Notes: generated from the sequence alone by a model not told the origin. A stretch of 64,000 nt of DNA from Olsenella sp. kh2p3 (GCA_900119625.1 FPKD01000001.1:248001-312000); one strand, 5' to 3'. Shown: positions 33,563 through 41,960, numbered from the stretch's first letter. Translations and numbers: made by a program.

Positions 33563-33639
33563 ATAGCTCCTTTTCTTAAAAGGAAACTACATTTGCCCAG
33601 GTCAGCGATATCGGGTTTAAGAAATGGAGCTATTCTCCG
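33557..33639. repeat. GGAGAATA-type palindromic element, copy 2
   Basis: An 83-bp element with CGGAGAATAGCTCC at the left and GGAGCTATTCTCCG at the right, the arms continuing as TTTTCTTAAA / TTTAAGAAAT (one mismatch in 23). The interior is ACTACATTTGCCCAGGTCAG then CGATATCGGG. The ATTTGCCCAG core is shared with the TTATTG-ended family at 44049 and 44183. Confidence 0.87.
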
Positions 33640-33704
33640 CGAAAGAGAGCGGCGCGAGACCTGATCGCAGCACCAAAATCGCAGCGCGAGCGCCTCTCGT
33701 CTCC

Positions 33705-33805
33705 AAATCTGCAGCTTAATAGCAGTTAGCTGAGTGCGTCGCTGAGAAGAACCACAGGTAGGAACCTTGCCACTCCTTGCACGGCTGCTATTAACCCGCA
33801 GGTTT
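33705..33805 (+). repeat. 101-bp inverted-repeat element, copy 3
   Basis: Ends AAATCTGCAGCTTAATAGCA and TGCTATTAACCCGCAGGTTT, centre GAGAAGAACCACAGGTAG. Same orientation and exactly the same length as copy 1. Confidence 0.85.
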
Positions 33806-33890
33806 CCCGAGCGAGCTCGTTCGGGCGCACGTTCGAAACCCCGTTGAGGTCCCGGGGGCAGGCCCGCGACCGCCACCACGTATAAAACAG

Positions 33891-33970
33891 CGGCTCCGGC
33901 GCCAAATTGACGCCGGAGCCGCAACAATAGCGGAAATCCTGACCAAAACGGGCCTTCGGGCGCCGTGGGA
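33891..33970 (+). repeat. 61-bp-period palindromic repeat, copy C (one unit plus a partial)
   Basis: Stem GGCTCCGGCG...CGCCGGAGCC with loop CCAAATTGA, then a linker ending in CCAAAACGG. A second, partial unit starts at 33952 and its GCGCC recurs exactly 61 bp later. It ends about 20 bp before the nagA stop codon. The stem differs from array B by paired changes. Confidence 0.8.
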
Positions 33971-33990
33971 CGAGAGGAGCGCGCCGCGCC

Positions 33991-35151
33991 CTACGCCACG
34001 GGCACCAACTCGCCGCCAACATACGTCGCCGTGAGCGACATGTCGGCCGCGTAGACGTTGAAGTCCGCATTGCGTCCGGGCAGCATGCTGCCGCAAACGT
34101 CATCTACGCCCGCCGAACGGGCGGCAACCTCGCTACCCATGCGGATGGCCTGCTCGGGCGTCACGATGCCCCAGTCGACCATGTTCTTCACGCCCTTGGC
34201 GAGCGTGAGGACAGAGCCAGCGATGCTGCTCATGTCGGCCAGATAGCAAAGGTCATCCTTCATGACCACGGGCAAGCCGCCGCTCATGTAGTTGCCCTCG
34301 GGCATGCCACCGCAAGCCAGGCAGTCCGTGATGAGAACCACGTGCTCCCAACCCTTGGCGCGCACGAGCGCCGCGCATGCGGCCGGCTGCACGTGGTGGC
34401 CGTCGCAGATGAGCTCCGCGTACGTCTCGTCCGTGGTCATGGCACAGCCGAGCACGCCCGGCTCGCGCTGGTGCAGACCGCGCATGCCGTTGTAGGTGTG
34501 CACGAACACGGTAGCGCCGGCGTCGACGGCGGCAATGCTCTCGTCGTACGTGGCATCGGTGTGGCCAAGCGCGGTCACCACGCCCTCGGCGGCAAGGCGC
34601 GAGATGTACTCGGGCGCCTCGGGATACTCGGGCGCAAGCGCACTCTTGCAGATAAGGCCGCGCGCCCTGCGCTGCCACTCCGCAAAGTCGTCGTACGAGG
34701 GCGGCACCAGGTACTTGGGGTTCTGGGCGCCCTTGTGCTTCTCGGTGAAGAAGGGTCCCTCAAGGTAGATGCCCGGAATGCGTGCGCCCACAAAGTCATC
34801 GTCGCGCTCGTCCACCGCGTCCGCGATGGCCTCACACTGGTTGCCAATGTTCTCCACCGAGTCGGTGAAGGTGGTGGGCAGCCACGCCGTGGTGCCACGC
34901 TGCGCGAGCGCCACAGAGGCATCGTTGATGCCGGCAGGGTCGATGTCGGTGGTCGCGTGGTTGTGGAAGCCGTGTATGTGGGTGTCAACCAGGCCGGCAC
35001 CAACGTAAGCGCCTGCATAGTCGACAATCTCGCAGTCAGGCTTCTCGGTCGAGAAGGACCCAAAGCGACCGTCGGTGATGGTGAGGTAGCCCTCTCCGGT
35101 GAGCCTACCGGGGAGAACGAAGTGAGCGGCATGAACCGCATACGTTGCCAT
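33991..35151 (-). CDS. nagA: N-acetylglucosamine/galactosamine-6-phosphate deacetylase
   Basis: 386 residues, amidohydrolase barrel removing acetate from an N-acetylhexosamine 6-phosphate. Visible: DTHIHGFHNHATTD (HxH metal site), YLEGPFFTEKHKGAQNP, GHTDATYDE, FVHTYNGMRGLHQREPG, ELICDGHHVQPAA and the catalytic Asp in ITDCLACGG. ATG 35151 follows GGAAGGAGAGATC. Operon position downstream of an AgaS-like isomerase and a GalNAc-type PTS suggests the AgaA role on N-acetylgalactosamine 6-phosphate, although NagA and AgaA cannot be separated by motif. Confidence 0.9.
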   Translation of the reverse strand: MATYAVHAAHFVLPGRLTGEGYLTITDGRFGSFSTEKPDCEIVDYAGAYVGAGLVDTHIHGFHNHATTDIDPAGINDASVALAQRGTTAWLPTTFTDSVENIGNQCEAIADAVDERDDDFVGARIPGIYLEGPFFTEKHKGAQNPKYLVPPSYDDFAEWQRRARGLICKSALAPEYPEAPEYISRLAAEGVVTALGHTDATYDESIAAVDAGATVFVHTYNGMRGLHQREPGVLGCAMTTDETYAELICDGHHVQPAACAALVRAKGWEHVVLITDCLACGGMPEGNYMSGGLPVVMKDDLCYLADMSSIAGSVLTLAKGVKNMVDWGIVTPEQAIRMGSEVAARSAGVDDVCGSMLPGRNADFNVYAADMSLTATYVGGELVPVA

Positions 35152-35234
35152 GATCTCTCCTTCCAGGGCCAAAGCCCTCGGTGCGGGGATAAGTTAACCA
35201 AGGTATACCCAAGGCTCCCCGCACCGAAGCAGGA

Positions 35235-36404
35235 CTACAGGCTAAACGGGTGAATGGTCACGCCCTTGACCACGCGGTTCACGGTGCCAGAGGGCGACGG
35301 GGTGTCGGGGGTGTTGCCAACCTTGATGGAGGCGTTAAGGGAGATGGTCTGCGCAAACATCACGAAGGGCAGCGCGAGGTAGACCTCGGGGAGAAGCACG
35401 TCGCCATCAAAGGAGAAGTTCTCGCCCTCGAAGTCGTTGCCGGTACGCTGCTGGATGCCCACGGTGGCAAGCGCAATGTCGTCGCCCTTGACCTCGTTCA
35501 GGATGTCAAGGTCGTACTGGCGCGTGTAGGGGTCGTTGCTCACGAAGTCAAGCACCAGGGTCTTCTCGTTGACAAAGGACTTCGGTCCGTGACGGTAGCC
35601 CATCGAGGAGTCAAACGAGGTGGCAATGCGGCCAGCGCACAGCTCCAGGATCTTGAGCTGAGCCTCGCGGGCCAGGCCAGAGAGGGATGCGGAGCCCAGG
35701 TAGGTCACGCGGTCGAAGTCGCGGTCGAGCCAGCTCACAATCTCGGGCTCGCGGGCAATGACCTCGCGGCCCATCTTGGCGGCACGGGCAACCCAGGTGC
35801 GCTTGTCCTCGATGCAGGCCTGATCAAAGATGAGCGCCGAGAGGAGCAGCATGCAGGAGTAGCTGCCCGTCATGGCAAAGCCCTTGTCGTTTGCGCGAGG
35901 GATGAGCAGCGTAAGGGCGCGCTCGTCGTCCTTGGACTGCTGAGCGAGCTTGCCCTCGGGGGCGCACGTCACATTGAGATAGAGAAGATTCTTGGCGACC
36001 TGCCCAACGCGCTCATAGGCAGCCACGCTCTCGGGGCTGTTGCCGCTGCGCGCAAACGAAACCATGACCGTGGGGTCCTCGGGACGCACGTAGTCGAGAG
36101 GTGCGCACACAACGTCGGTGGTGGCAACGGGTGCAAACTCAAAGGCCTCGTTGTCGCCAACGCGACGCAGATAGGGCACGAGCGTGTCGCTCACATACGC
36201 CGAGGTGCCGGCACCGCAGAAGATCACGCGGGTGCGACGGTCGCCGCCCAGGGCGCGGGCCTTGGCGAGAAACTCCTCAATTGCCGGCAGGTTGTCCTCG
36301 TAGATCTTGAGGGTGTCCTCCCACAGATCCGGCTGCTGCTTGATCTCCTTGGTGGTGATCTGCGCACCCATCGACGTGAGCGTTGCCTCATCCTTCTCGA
36401 ACAT
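35235..36404 (-). CDS. agaS: SIS-domain galactosamine-6-phosphate deaminase/isomerase (AgaS-like)
   Basis: 389 residues, two SIS domains. The first has RVIFCGAGTSAYVSDTL and TVMVSFARSGNSPESVAA; the second has RVTYLGSASLSGLAREAQLK and SSMGYRHGPKSFV, the phosphosugar-site pattern of AgaS/GlmS-like isomerases. AgaS converts galactosamine 6-phosphate to tagatose 6-phosphate plus ammonia. ATG 36404 follows GAGAGGAGAAGAAC. It lies 83 bp upstream of nagA and 25 bp downstream of a GntR regulator. Confidence 0.87.
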   Translation of the reverse strand: MFEKDEATLTSMGAQITTKEIKQQPDLWEDTLKIYEDNLPAIEEFLAKARALGGDRRTRVIFCGAGTSAYVSDTLVPYLRRVGDNEAFEFAPVATTDVVCAPLDYVRPEDPTVMVSFARSGNSPESVAAYERVGQVAKNLLYLNVTCAPEGKLAQQSKDDERALTLLIPRANDKGFAMTGSYSCMLLLSALIFDQACIEDKRTWVARAAKMGREVIAREPEIVSWLDRDFDRVTYLGSASLSGLAREAQLKILELCAGRIATSFDSSMGYRHGPKSFVNEKTLVLDFVSNDPYTRQYDLDILNEVKGDDIALATVGIQQRTGNDFEGENFSFDGDVLLPEVYLALPFVMFAQTISLNASIKVGNTPDTPSPSGTVNRVVKGVTIHPFSL

Positions 36405-36429
36405 GTTCTTCTCCTCTCGGGGGCCTTCC

Positions 36430-37158
36430 CTAGCCCCGATAGTGTGAAACCTTGTATCTGAACTGGTCGGCTCGAGCAACGCTTCTGGTGTACTCGATGG
36501 CCGTGTTCTTCACGTTGAAGGTAGTGCGATAGAGCTTGAGTACTGGTGCCGCCTCGCTTATGCCGAGAATCTCCGCGTCGTCCTTGCGGGCAACGCTTGC
36601 GCAGAACTCCTCCTCGGCCACGCGAATGGTCTCGTGGTAGACCTTCTCCACGATGTCGTAGAGGGGCTGGCTCTCGACGTCCGTGCGAGTAAGGCCGAGA
36701 AACTCGGACGCTGGAAGATACGTGCGCTCCACCATCATGGGGATTCCGTCGGCGGCACGCAGACGCTTCATGCGAATGACGGGGTCCCCAATGCGCAGCC
36801 CCAGGCACGCGGCAATGTGCTTTGGTGCCTCTCGGGTATCGAATTCGAGCACCACCGTGGTGGGAACTCGACCCATGCTCTTCATCTGCTCGGTGAAGCT
36901 GTAGGTCCCCATGAGGTTCGTGGCCTCGCGCACGGAGTCCGAGACGAAGGTCCCACGTCCGTGCTGCCTGGTTACGAGCCCCTGGCGCTCAAGCTCCGCG
37001 AGAGCCAGGCGCACGGTGGTTCGCGAGAGGCCGTACGTCTCGCAGAGCTCTCGCTCGGAGGGAAGCACGTCACCGGGACCCATCTCGTTTTCTATCTTCT
37101 CGTGAAGAAGGTCGACAAGCTGGTCGTAAAGCGGCTGCTTTCGCGAGATGGGGGTCAT
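36430..37158 (-). CDS. GntR/HutC-family regulator of the amino-sugar operon
   Basis: 242 residues. The N-terminal winged helix is QPLYDQLVDLLHEKI...DVLPSERELCETYGLSRTTVRLALAELERQG, with a UTRA effector domain (about 95-242, IRMKRLRAADGIPMMVERTYL). HutC-type regulators such as NagR/DasR/AgaR bind hexosamine phosphates. It is embedded between the PTS genes and agaS-nagA. Candidate sites TGGTTATTACCA and TGGTTGTTACCA in the promoter region at 40723-40945 have the TGGT-N4-ACCA form typical of HutC operators. Confidence 0.9.
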   Translation of the reverse strand: MTPISRKQPLYDQLVDLLHEKIENEMGPGDVLPSERELCETYGLSRTTVRLALAELERQGLVTRQHGRGTFVSDSVREATNLMGTYSFTEQMKSMGRVPTTVVLEFDTREAPKHIAACLGLRIGDPVIRMKRLRAADGIPMMVERTYLPASEFLGLTRTDVESQPLYDIVEKVYHETIRVAEEEFCASVARKDDAEILGISEAAPVLKLYRTTFNVKNTAIEYTRSVARADQFRYKVSHYRG

Positions 37159-37260
37159 GTCTTCACCGTCCTGAAAATGGCGCGAGCACGCGTCAAGCGT
37201 ACCCGCGCCGCCTGTTGCCATAGAGCCTGCTGCGCACGCGTGCCGAATTGGATTCCGGGC

Positions 37261-37286
37261 ACCCGGGGCGGCGGGCCGCCCCGGGT
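37261..37286 (-). terminator. GC-rich hairpin after the PTS genes
   Basis: ACCCGGGGCGGC-GG-GCCGCCCCGGGT, a perfect 12-bp stem 19 bp after the IID stop and 103 bp before the GntR start. No T-run; probably partial termination or mRNA 3'-end protection between the PTS and enzyme parts of the operon. Confidence 0.65.
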
Positions 37287-37304
37287 ACGCAGCAATTGTA
37301 GGGC

Positions 37305-38405
37305 TTAGCCCCAGATGCTCGGCCAGATGCCGAAGCCGGCACCAACAATACCGATGATGAGCACGAGAACAATACCCTTGATAGGGGTGAAGTTCTTCTT
37401 GGAGAACAGGTAGTACAGAAGCATGACCAGCGCGAGCGGGACAAGCTTGGGGCAGATGCTGTCGAGGATCTTGGCGATGTCGACGGTGACGGGCGTGGTG
37501 ACGGTCTCCATGTAGGTGACCTCGCTCATGCCGTTGCCAAGGTCAGTGGCGCCAGCGGTCACGGCGTTGCCATCAGCATCGGTGGTAGCCAGGGGGTTGC
37601 CGGAGGCGTCAACCATGCCGGAGAGCGTGGTGCCGTCGGTGTCCTTGGAGATGACCTCGAACTTGCTCACGTCCTCGGTTGGGACGGTCGCGGTGTGCGC
37701 GACGTACGCCTGGGTGGAGCCGTTGGGGATCGTGAGGTTGATCTGCGTGCCGCCCATGGTGACGGTGAGGCAGCCAACGACGAAGACGCCGAGGATGGAG
37801 GCCGCACGGGTGAACGCCTTCATGTGCTCCATGAGGGAGTCAAGCGCGTTCATGCCCATCTTGTACGACCAGTTCATGAGACCAAAGCGAAGCGCGAACT
37901 GGATGATGTTGAAGACGATCAGGAACAGGATGGGGCCAAAGATGTTGCCTGCGATAGCCATGTTCGAGGTGATGCCGGCCAGAATAGGCACGAGGGTCAT
38001 CCAGAAGATGGCGTCACCGATGCCACCAAGCGGTCCCATGAGGGAGACGCGGACGGCGCGGATGGTGGGGATGTCAACCTTCTTCTGCTCCATGGACAGG
38101 ATGATGCCCATGGCGAAGGTGACGAGGAACGGGTGGATGTTGAAGAACTCCATGTTGTGGGTCATCGAGAGCGCGAGATCTTCCTTGTTATCCGCGTGAA
38201 TCTTCTCGAGACCGGGAAGGATGGAGTAGAGCCAGCCTGCGGACTGCATGCGCTCGTAGTTGAAGGACGCCTGCAGGAAGCAGGAACGCCACGCCATCTT
38301 GTTGAGCGTCTTCTGGTCCAGGTCGGCAGCGGGCGTGAGGTTCTGGTAGTGAGTCACACCCTCAAAGCGGTTGACGGTCTGAGCGGTCGTCTCGTTAGAT
38401 GCCAT
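37305..38405 (-). CDS. PTS mannose-family EIID component with large outer insertion (GalNAc-type)
   Basis: 366 residues, about 90 longer than the other IID in this window. The family core is intact: NKMAWRSCFLQASFNYERMQ, SLMGPLGGIGDAIFW and C-terminal helices (ALVMLLYYLFSKKNFTPIKG). The extra sequence lies at about residues 220-310 (starting IPNGSTQAYVA, including VDASGNPLATTDADGN), hydrophilic and Thr/Asp-rich, probably a loop outside the membrane. ATG 38405 follows GGAGGTGAGGAAG and overlaps the IIC stop by 11 bp. Confidence 0.9.
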   Translation of the reverse strand: MASNETTAQTVNRFEGVTHYQNLTPAADLDQKTLNKMAWRSCFLQASFNYERMQSAGWLYSILPGLEKIHADNKEDLALSMTHNMEFFNIHPFLVTFAMGIILSMEQKKVDIPTIRAVRVSLMGPLGGIGDAIFWMTLVPILAGITSNMAIAGNIFGPILFLIVFNIIQFALRFGLMNWSYKMGMNALDSLMEHMKAFTRAASILGVFVVGCLTVTMGGTQINLTIPNGSTQAYVAHTATVPTEDVSKFEVISKDTDGTTLSGMVDASGNPLATTDADGNAVTAGATDLGNGMSEVTYMETVTTPVTVDIAKILDSICPKLVPLALVMLLYYLFSKKNFTPIKGIVLVLIIGIVGAGFGIWPSIWG

Positions 38406-39204
38406 CTTCCTCACCTCCGTCGGTGTCAGCAGCAACGGCAACGGAACCCTTGAGCTCGGTGTTCTGCTGGTAGTCCCAGTAGGCGAAGCCAAAGCCGATG
38501 AGGGCCAGGATCAGCAGGGCAGGAGTCGCCAGGCTGGAGATGCCGGAGACGATAATCGCGAGGCCAAAGCCCATGAAGTAGAAGCCCCACATGTCGCGGT
38601 TCATCATGAACTTGAGCAGGATTGCGAAGCCGACGAAGCGCATCATGCCACCGGCAGCGGAGAGGCCATTGCTCAGCCACTTGGGGATGGCGGCAACGAC
38701 GGCGGAGCCGACGGCCTGGCCGCCGATGAAGAACAGGGTGACAACGACGCCAAAGATGAGGCCGAGCAGGCACATCGAGAGGTAGTTGATGTGCTCGATG
38801 CCCTTGGGGTTAGCCTCGGCGGCGTACTGGTCGCACTTGGACATGAGCGGCGACATGATCGTGAAGATCAGGGTGACGCCGTACTGGCCAAGCAGGGAGA
38901 ACGGAATAGCAGTAGCGACAGCAGCGTTCGGGTCAAGCTTGAGGGTGATTGCCAGAATGGCCGCCATGATGCCACCGACAACCGCGTTAGGCGGCTGGGC
39001 ACCTCCGATTGGCATGTTGCCAATCGTCATGAGCTGGTACGTGCCACCAACGATGAGGCCGGTCTGCACGTCGCCAAGGATGAGGCCGATCACCATGCCG
39101 GTGACGATCGGCTGATACAGAGACTCGAGGAAGCTGAACTGGTCGATAGCCGCGATGAACGTGACGATGAAGACCAAGATCACCTGGAGAGCTGAGTATT
39201 CCAT
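38395..39204 (-). CDS. PTS mannose-family EIIC component (GalNAc-type)
   Basis: 269 residues. MEYSALQVILVFIVTFIAAI, QPIVTGMVIGLILGDVQTGLIVGG and MPIGGAQPPNAVVGG are classic IIC (AgaC/ManY) motifs. ATG 39204 lies behind AAGGAGGAACAAGG. The C-terminus is acidic (DTDGGEEDGI). It is separated from IIB by 125 bp containing a GCACCCGT hairpin. Confidence 0.94.
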   Translation of the reverse strand: MEYSALQVILVFIVTFIAAIDQFSFLESLYQPIVTGMVIGLILGDVQTGLIVGGTYQLMTIGNMPIGGAQPPNAVVGGIMAAILAITLKLDPNAAVATAIPFSLLGQYGVTLIFTIMSPLMSKCDQYAAEANPKGIEHINYLSMCLLGLIFGVVVTLFFIGGQAVGSAVVAAIPKWLSNGLSAAGGMMRFVGFAILLKFMMNRDMWGFYFMGFGLAIIVSGISSLATPALLILALIGFGFAYWDYQQNTELKGSVAVAADTDGGEEDGI

Positions 39205-39269
39205 CCTTGTTCCTCCTTTCCTATGGTTCCTAGTACCACGTGCCACGGATAGAGATAGAGCTATCGCCA

Positions 39270-39290
39270 GCACCCGTCCCTCACGGGTGC
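39270..39290 (-). promoter_or_regulatory. Intercistronic hairpin between IIB and IIC
   Basis: GCACCCGT-CCCTC-ACGGGTGC, a perfect 8-bp stem with no T-run, placed between PTS subunit genes. Confidence 0.5.
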
Positions 39291-39329
39291 GCACGACCAA
39301 ACTAAGTTGTTGCGAAAAGCGTTAGATGG

Positions 39330-39812
39330 CTACTCGAAGAGCTTTGCCGTAGGCTCGACCGGCGTGCTGGGCACGCGCTGGATCGAGAGCTCCACGCCCG
39401 CGTCCTGGAGCGCGCGGAAGGCGGCAACGTCCTCGTCGTTCACGGCGACGGAGGTTGCGACCTGACGCTTGCCCTCGGACATGTGCATGTTGCCGATGTT
39501 GAGCTTCTTGATGGGAACGCCGCCCTTCACCAGGCGCAGCGCGTCCTCGGGGTTCTCCACGATAAGGAAGATGTGCTGGCGGGCAGCGGCCTTGTGGATG
39601 ACATCAATGGTCTTCTGGATGGAGAAGTACCTGGTGGCAACGCCCTGCGGTGCGGCCATGTCCATGAGCTTCTGGCGCATCTTGTTGCCGGCAACATCGT
39701 CGTTGGCAACAAGGATCAGGTTAGCGCCGATGGTGCTCGTCCACTGGGTGGCAACCTGGCCGTGAATCAGGCGGTTGTCAATCCTGGTAAGAAGAATGTT
39801 GGGCTCAGCCAT
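39330..39812 (-). CDS. PTS mannose-family EIIB component (GalNAc-type)
   Basis: 160 residues. The phosphorylated histidine is H17 in LLTRIDNRLIHGQVATQW. LILVANDDVAGNKMRQ and LNIGNMHMSEGKRQVATSV follow as in AgaB/ManX-type IIB. A strong GAAAGGGGAAG site precedes ATG 39812. It lies 90 bp downstream of the YajC-like gene. Confidence 0.94.
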   Translation of the reverse strand: MAEPNILLTRIDNRLIHGQVATQWTSTIGANLILVANDDVAGNKMRQKLMDMAAPQGVATRYFSIQKTIDVIHKAAARQHIFLIVENPEDALRLVKGGVPIKKLNIGNMHMSEGKRQVATSVAVNDEDVAAFRALQDAGVELSIQRVPSTPVEPTAKLFE

Positions 39813-39902
39813 GCTTGCTTCCCCTTTCTCGTTCTCACCCGCATTCGTGGGGCGAGGCTATTCCTGCTCGACTACGGACGAACTTGCTTGTGCTGACGTG
39901 CA

Positions 39903-40187
39903 TTACTTCTTGGCGATCTCCTGGATCGCGTACCTCGAGACCTCTACGATCGCTCCGGACTTGACCTCTACGTCGCAGGTCTCCTCGCCAACGCGGACAA
40001 GCTTTCCAAAGAGACCACCGGCAAAGGCAACGCGCTGGCCAACCTTGAGGCTGGAGTGGAGCGCGGCGAAGTAGGCCTTCTGCTTGTTAGCCTTCACCGC
40101 GCTGTAGATCGCATAGACAACGCCCATGATGGCAATGAGGATCAGCAGCGCCGCGCATGCGGCGAGCACGTTCTGCCAGAAGTCCAT
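39903..40187 (-). CDS. yajC: YajC-family small membrane protein inside the PTS operon
   Basis: 94 residues. One N-terminal membrane helix (LAACAALLILIAIMGVVYAI) is followed by a small beta domain (LKVGQRVAFAGGLFGKLVRVGEETCDVEVKSGAIVEVSRYAI), exactly the YajC layout. YajC is normally an accessory of SecDF translocase, encoded with secD or tgt. Here it is translationally coupled to PTS IIA (TAATG) and followed by IIB, so it probably serves PTS membrane assembly or regulation, or is a second, specialised copy. Confidence 0.85.
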   Translation of the reverse strand: MDFWQNVLAACAALLILIAIMGVVYAIYSAVKANKQKAYFAALHSSLKVGQRVAFAGGLFGKLVRVGEETCDVEVKSGAIVEVSRYAIQEIAKK

Positions 40188-40618
40188 TACAGACCCTCGT
40201 CCTCGGAGTCAGGCTCATCGTCGATGGTGAGAACCATGTGGACAACGCCCTGCTTACCTGCCTCAACGGCGCAGTCGACAAGTTCCTGCGTAGTGGAATC
40301 TGGCGTGCGGGTGGTGAGAACCTCGAGAAGCATGGGCAGGTTGGTGCCCGCGACCACCTCGACGCCAGGGGCAGTCTGCGTTTTCATCATGGCCTGGTTG
40401 AACGGCGTGCCGCCCATGAGATCGCAGAAGACAATCACGCCGTCGTTCCTCTCAGCGGACGCTGCGATGGCATCGGCCAGCTTCTGGGGAAACTCGCCCG
40501 CCTCGTCCTCGTGGAACGGGACAACATCGAACTCCTCCTGCGGGCCAGCGATCATCTTGACGGAGCTGGCGAGACCAACAGAAAAATCTCCGTGACCAGT
40601 GAGCACAAATCCGACCAT
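40187..40618 (-). CDS. PTS mannose-family EIIA component (GalNAc-type)
   Basis: 143 residues, first gene of the operon. H9 in VLTGHGDFSVGL is the phospho-acceptor; VIVFCDLMGGTPFNQ and GTNLPMLLEVL complete the family pattern. The acidic tail PDSEDEGL ends at a TAATG overlap with yajC. The upstream 410-bp AT-rich region is shared with the divergent pfkB-type gene. Confidence 0.94.
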   Translation of the reverse strand: MVGFVLTGHGDFSVGLASSVKMIAGPQEEFDVVPFHEDEAGEFPQKLADAIAASAERNDGVIVFCDLMGGTPFNQAMMKTQTAPGVEVVAGTNLPMLLEVLTTRTPDSTTQELVDCAVEAGKQGVVHMVLTIDDEPDSEDEGL

Positions 40619-41027
40619 CCAAGTCCTCCTCTGACGGGGTTCTTCATCACGCCTTACAGGCTAGAAGACTTTTGGTTCGAACAAGGAACCTCTTTGTTTC
40701 GCCCGTCGTGCTTCTCGGTTACTGGTTATTACCACGTTTCAACTAACGCCACTTTACAGGACCTCCGCAATTAGTCCAGAGAAAACTTGGTTATTCTTTA
40801 ATGCATGCCGTTTACGGTTAAATTCATATCGGTCACGGTACGAAATTGCAGGTAGTGGTACTAATTTACAAATACCAGCGCATATTGGCAGATACTTTCT
40901 CGCATAGATGTCGTAGATTTCTGGTATATCCAGTGGTTGTTACCAACAGACAAACTAACCTTCATCGGAGTTTTTTTTTCAGGAACTGGTATCTAATTTG
41001 CACCCCAGAATTGCAAGGAGGAGCATC
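40619..41027. promoter_or_regulatory. Divergent control region of the GalNAc PTS operon and pfkB-type kinase
   Basis: A 409-bp gap, far more AT-rich than its surroundings. It contains TGGTTATTACCA (40723-40734), TGGTTGTTACCA (40934-40945) and an adjacent CTGGTATATCCAG (40921-40933). All are TGGT-N4-ACCA-like palindromes suited to the HutC-type GntR regulator of the operon. No gene is apparent. Confidence 0.65.
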
Positions 41028-41960
41028 GTGATTCTCACCGTTACGCTCAACACCTCTATCGACAAGGCCTACCGCATCTCTTCGACCCTCGAGCGTGGCA
41101 CCGTCATGCGCGTGGCCGAGTGCATCGACAACGCAGGCGGCAAGGGCCTCAACGCGTCGCGCTCGGTGGCAACGTGCGGCGAGGAGGTGCTCGCGACCGG
41201 CTTTGTTGGCGGCAACAACGGACGGCTGCTCTGCGAGCTGCTCGACCGCGACAAGATCCCCCACGACTTTGTCGAGGTGGCAACCGAGACGCGCTGCTGC
41301 GTGAACGTGCTCGAGCCCGACGGCCTCTCCACCGAGTTCCTCGAGCCCGGCCGCGAGGTGACGCCCGAGGAGCTCGCCGCTCTCGAGGAGCGGCTCTCCG
41401 CACTTATTGCGCGCGCGGACGTGGTAACCATGAGCGGCAGCTTCCCCAAGGGCCTGCCCTCCGACACGTACGTTCGTCTCATCAAGCTGGTTCGCTCGCA
41501 GGGCAAGCCATGCATCCTCGATACCTCCGGCGCCACGCTCAAGGCAAGCATCGACGCGCTCCCCACCATGGTGAAGCCCAACACCGACGAGATCGGCCAG
41601 ATCCTTGATCGCAAGGTCTCCTCGGTGGAGGAGGTCATCGGCGCGGCGCACGAGCTCCACGAGCGCGGAATAGCGCAGGTGGTGGTCTCGCTCGGTGGCG
41701 ACGGTGCCGTGATGGCATGCGACACGGGGACCTTCCGGGGGATTGCGCCAAAGATCGAGGTCGTGAACCCCGTGGGCGCTGGCGATACCATGGTTGGCGC
41801 CTTTGCCGTTGCCATGGCCCGCGGCCTGAAGCCAGCCGAGCAGCTGCGCTACGCAATGGCCTGTGCAAGCGCCAACTGCATGTCTGCCTCCACCGGCCAC
41901 TTTGACATGGAGGTCGCGCGCGGCCTCATGGACGGCACCCGCGTGGAGCGCATAGCGTAA
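41028..41960 (+). CDS. PfkB-family sugar-phosphate kinase (tagatose-6-phosphate kinase / 1-phosphofructokinase)
   Basis: 310 residues. It starts GTG ATT CTC ACC (VILTVTLNTSIDKAY) behind AAGGAGGAGC. The substrate motif is ECIDNAGGKGLNASRSVA, and the ATP/anion-hole signature is NPVGAGDTMVGAFAVAMARG with catalytic Asp. LacC and FruK share this architecture. Its position opposite a GalNAc operon that produces tagatose 6-phosphate, and close to a class II aldolase, argues for the tagatose-6-phosphate kinase role. The separate fruK at 48232 sits in a fructose operon. Confidence 0.87.
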   Translation: MILTVTLNTSIDKAYRISSTLERGTVMRVAECIDNAGGKGLNASRSVATCGEEVLATGFVGGNNGRLLCELLDRDKIPHDFVEVATETRCCVNVLEPDGLSTEFLEPGREVTPEELAALEERLSALIARADVVTMSGSFPKGLPSDTYVRLIKLVRSQGKPCILDTSGATLKASIDALPTMVKPNTDEIGQILDRKVSSVEEVIGAAHELHERGIAQVVVSLGGDGAVMACDTGTFRGIAPKIEVVNPVGAGDTMVGAFAVAMARGLKPAEQLRYAMACASANCMSASTGHFDMEVARGLMDGTRVERIA

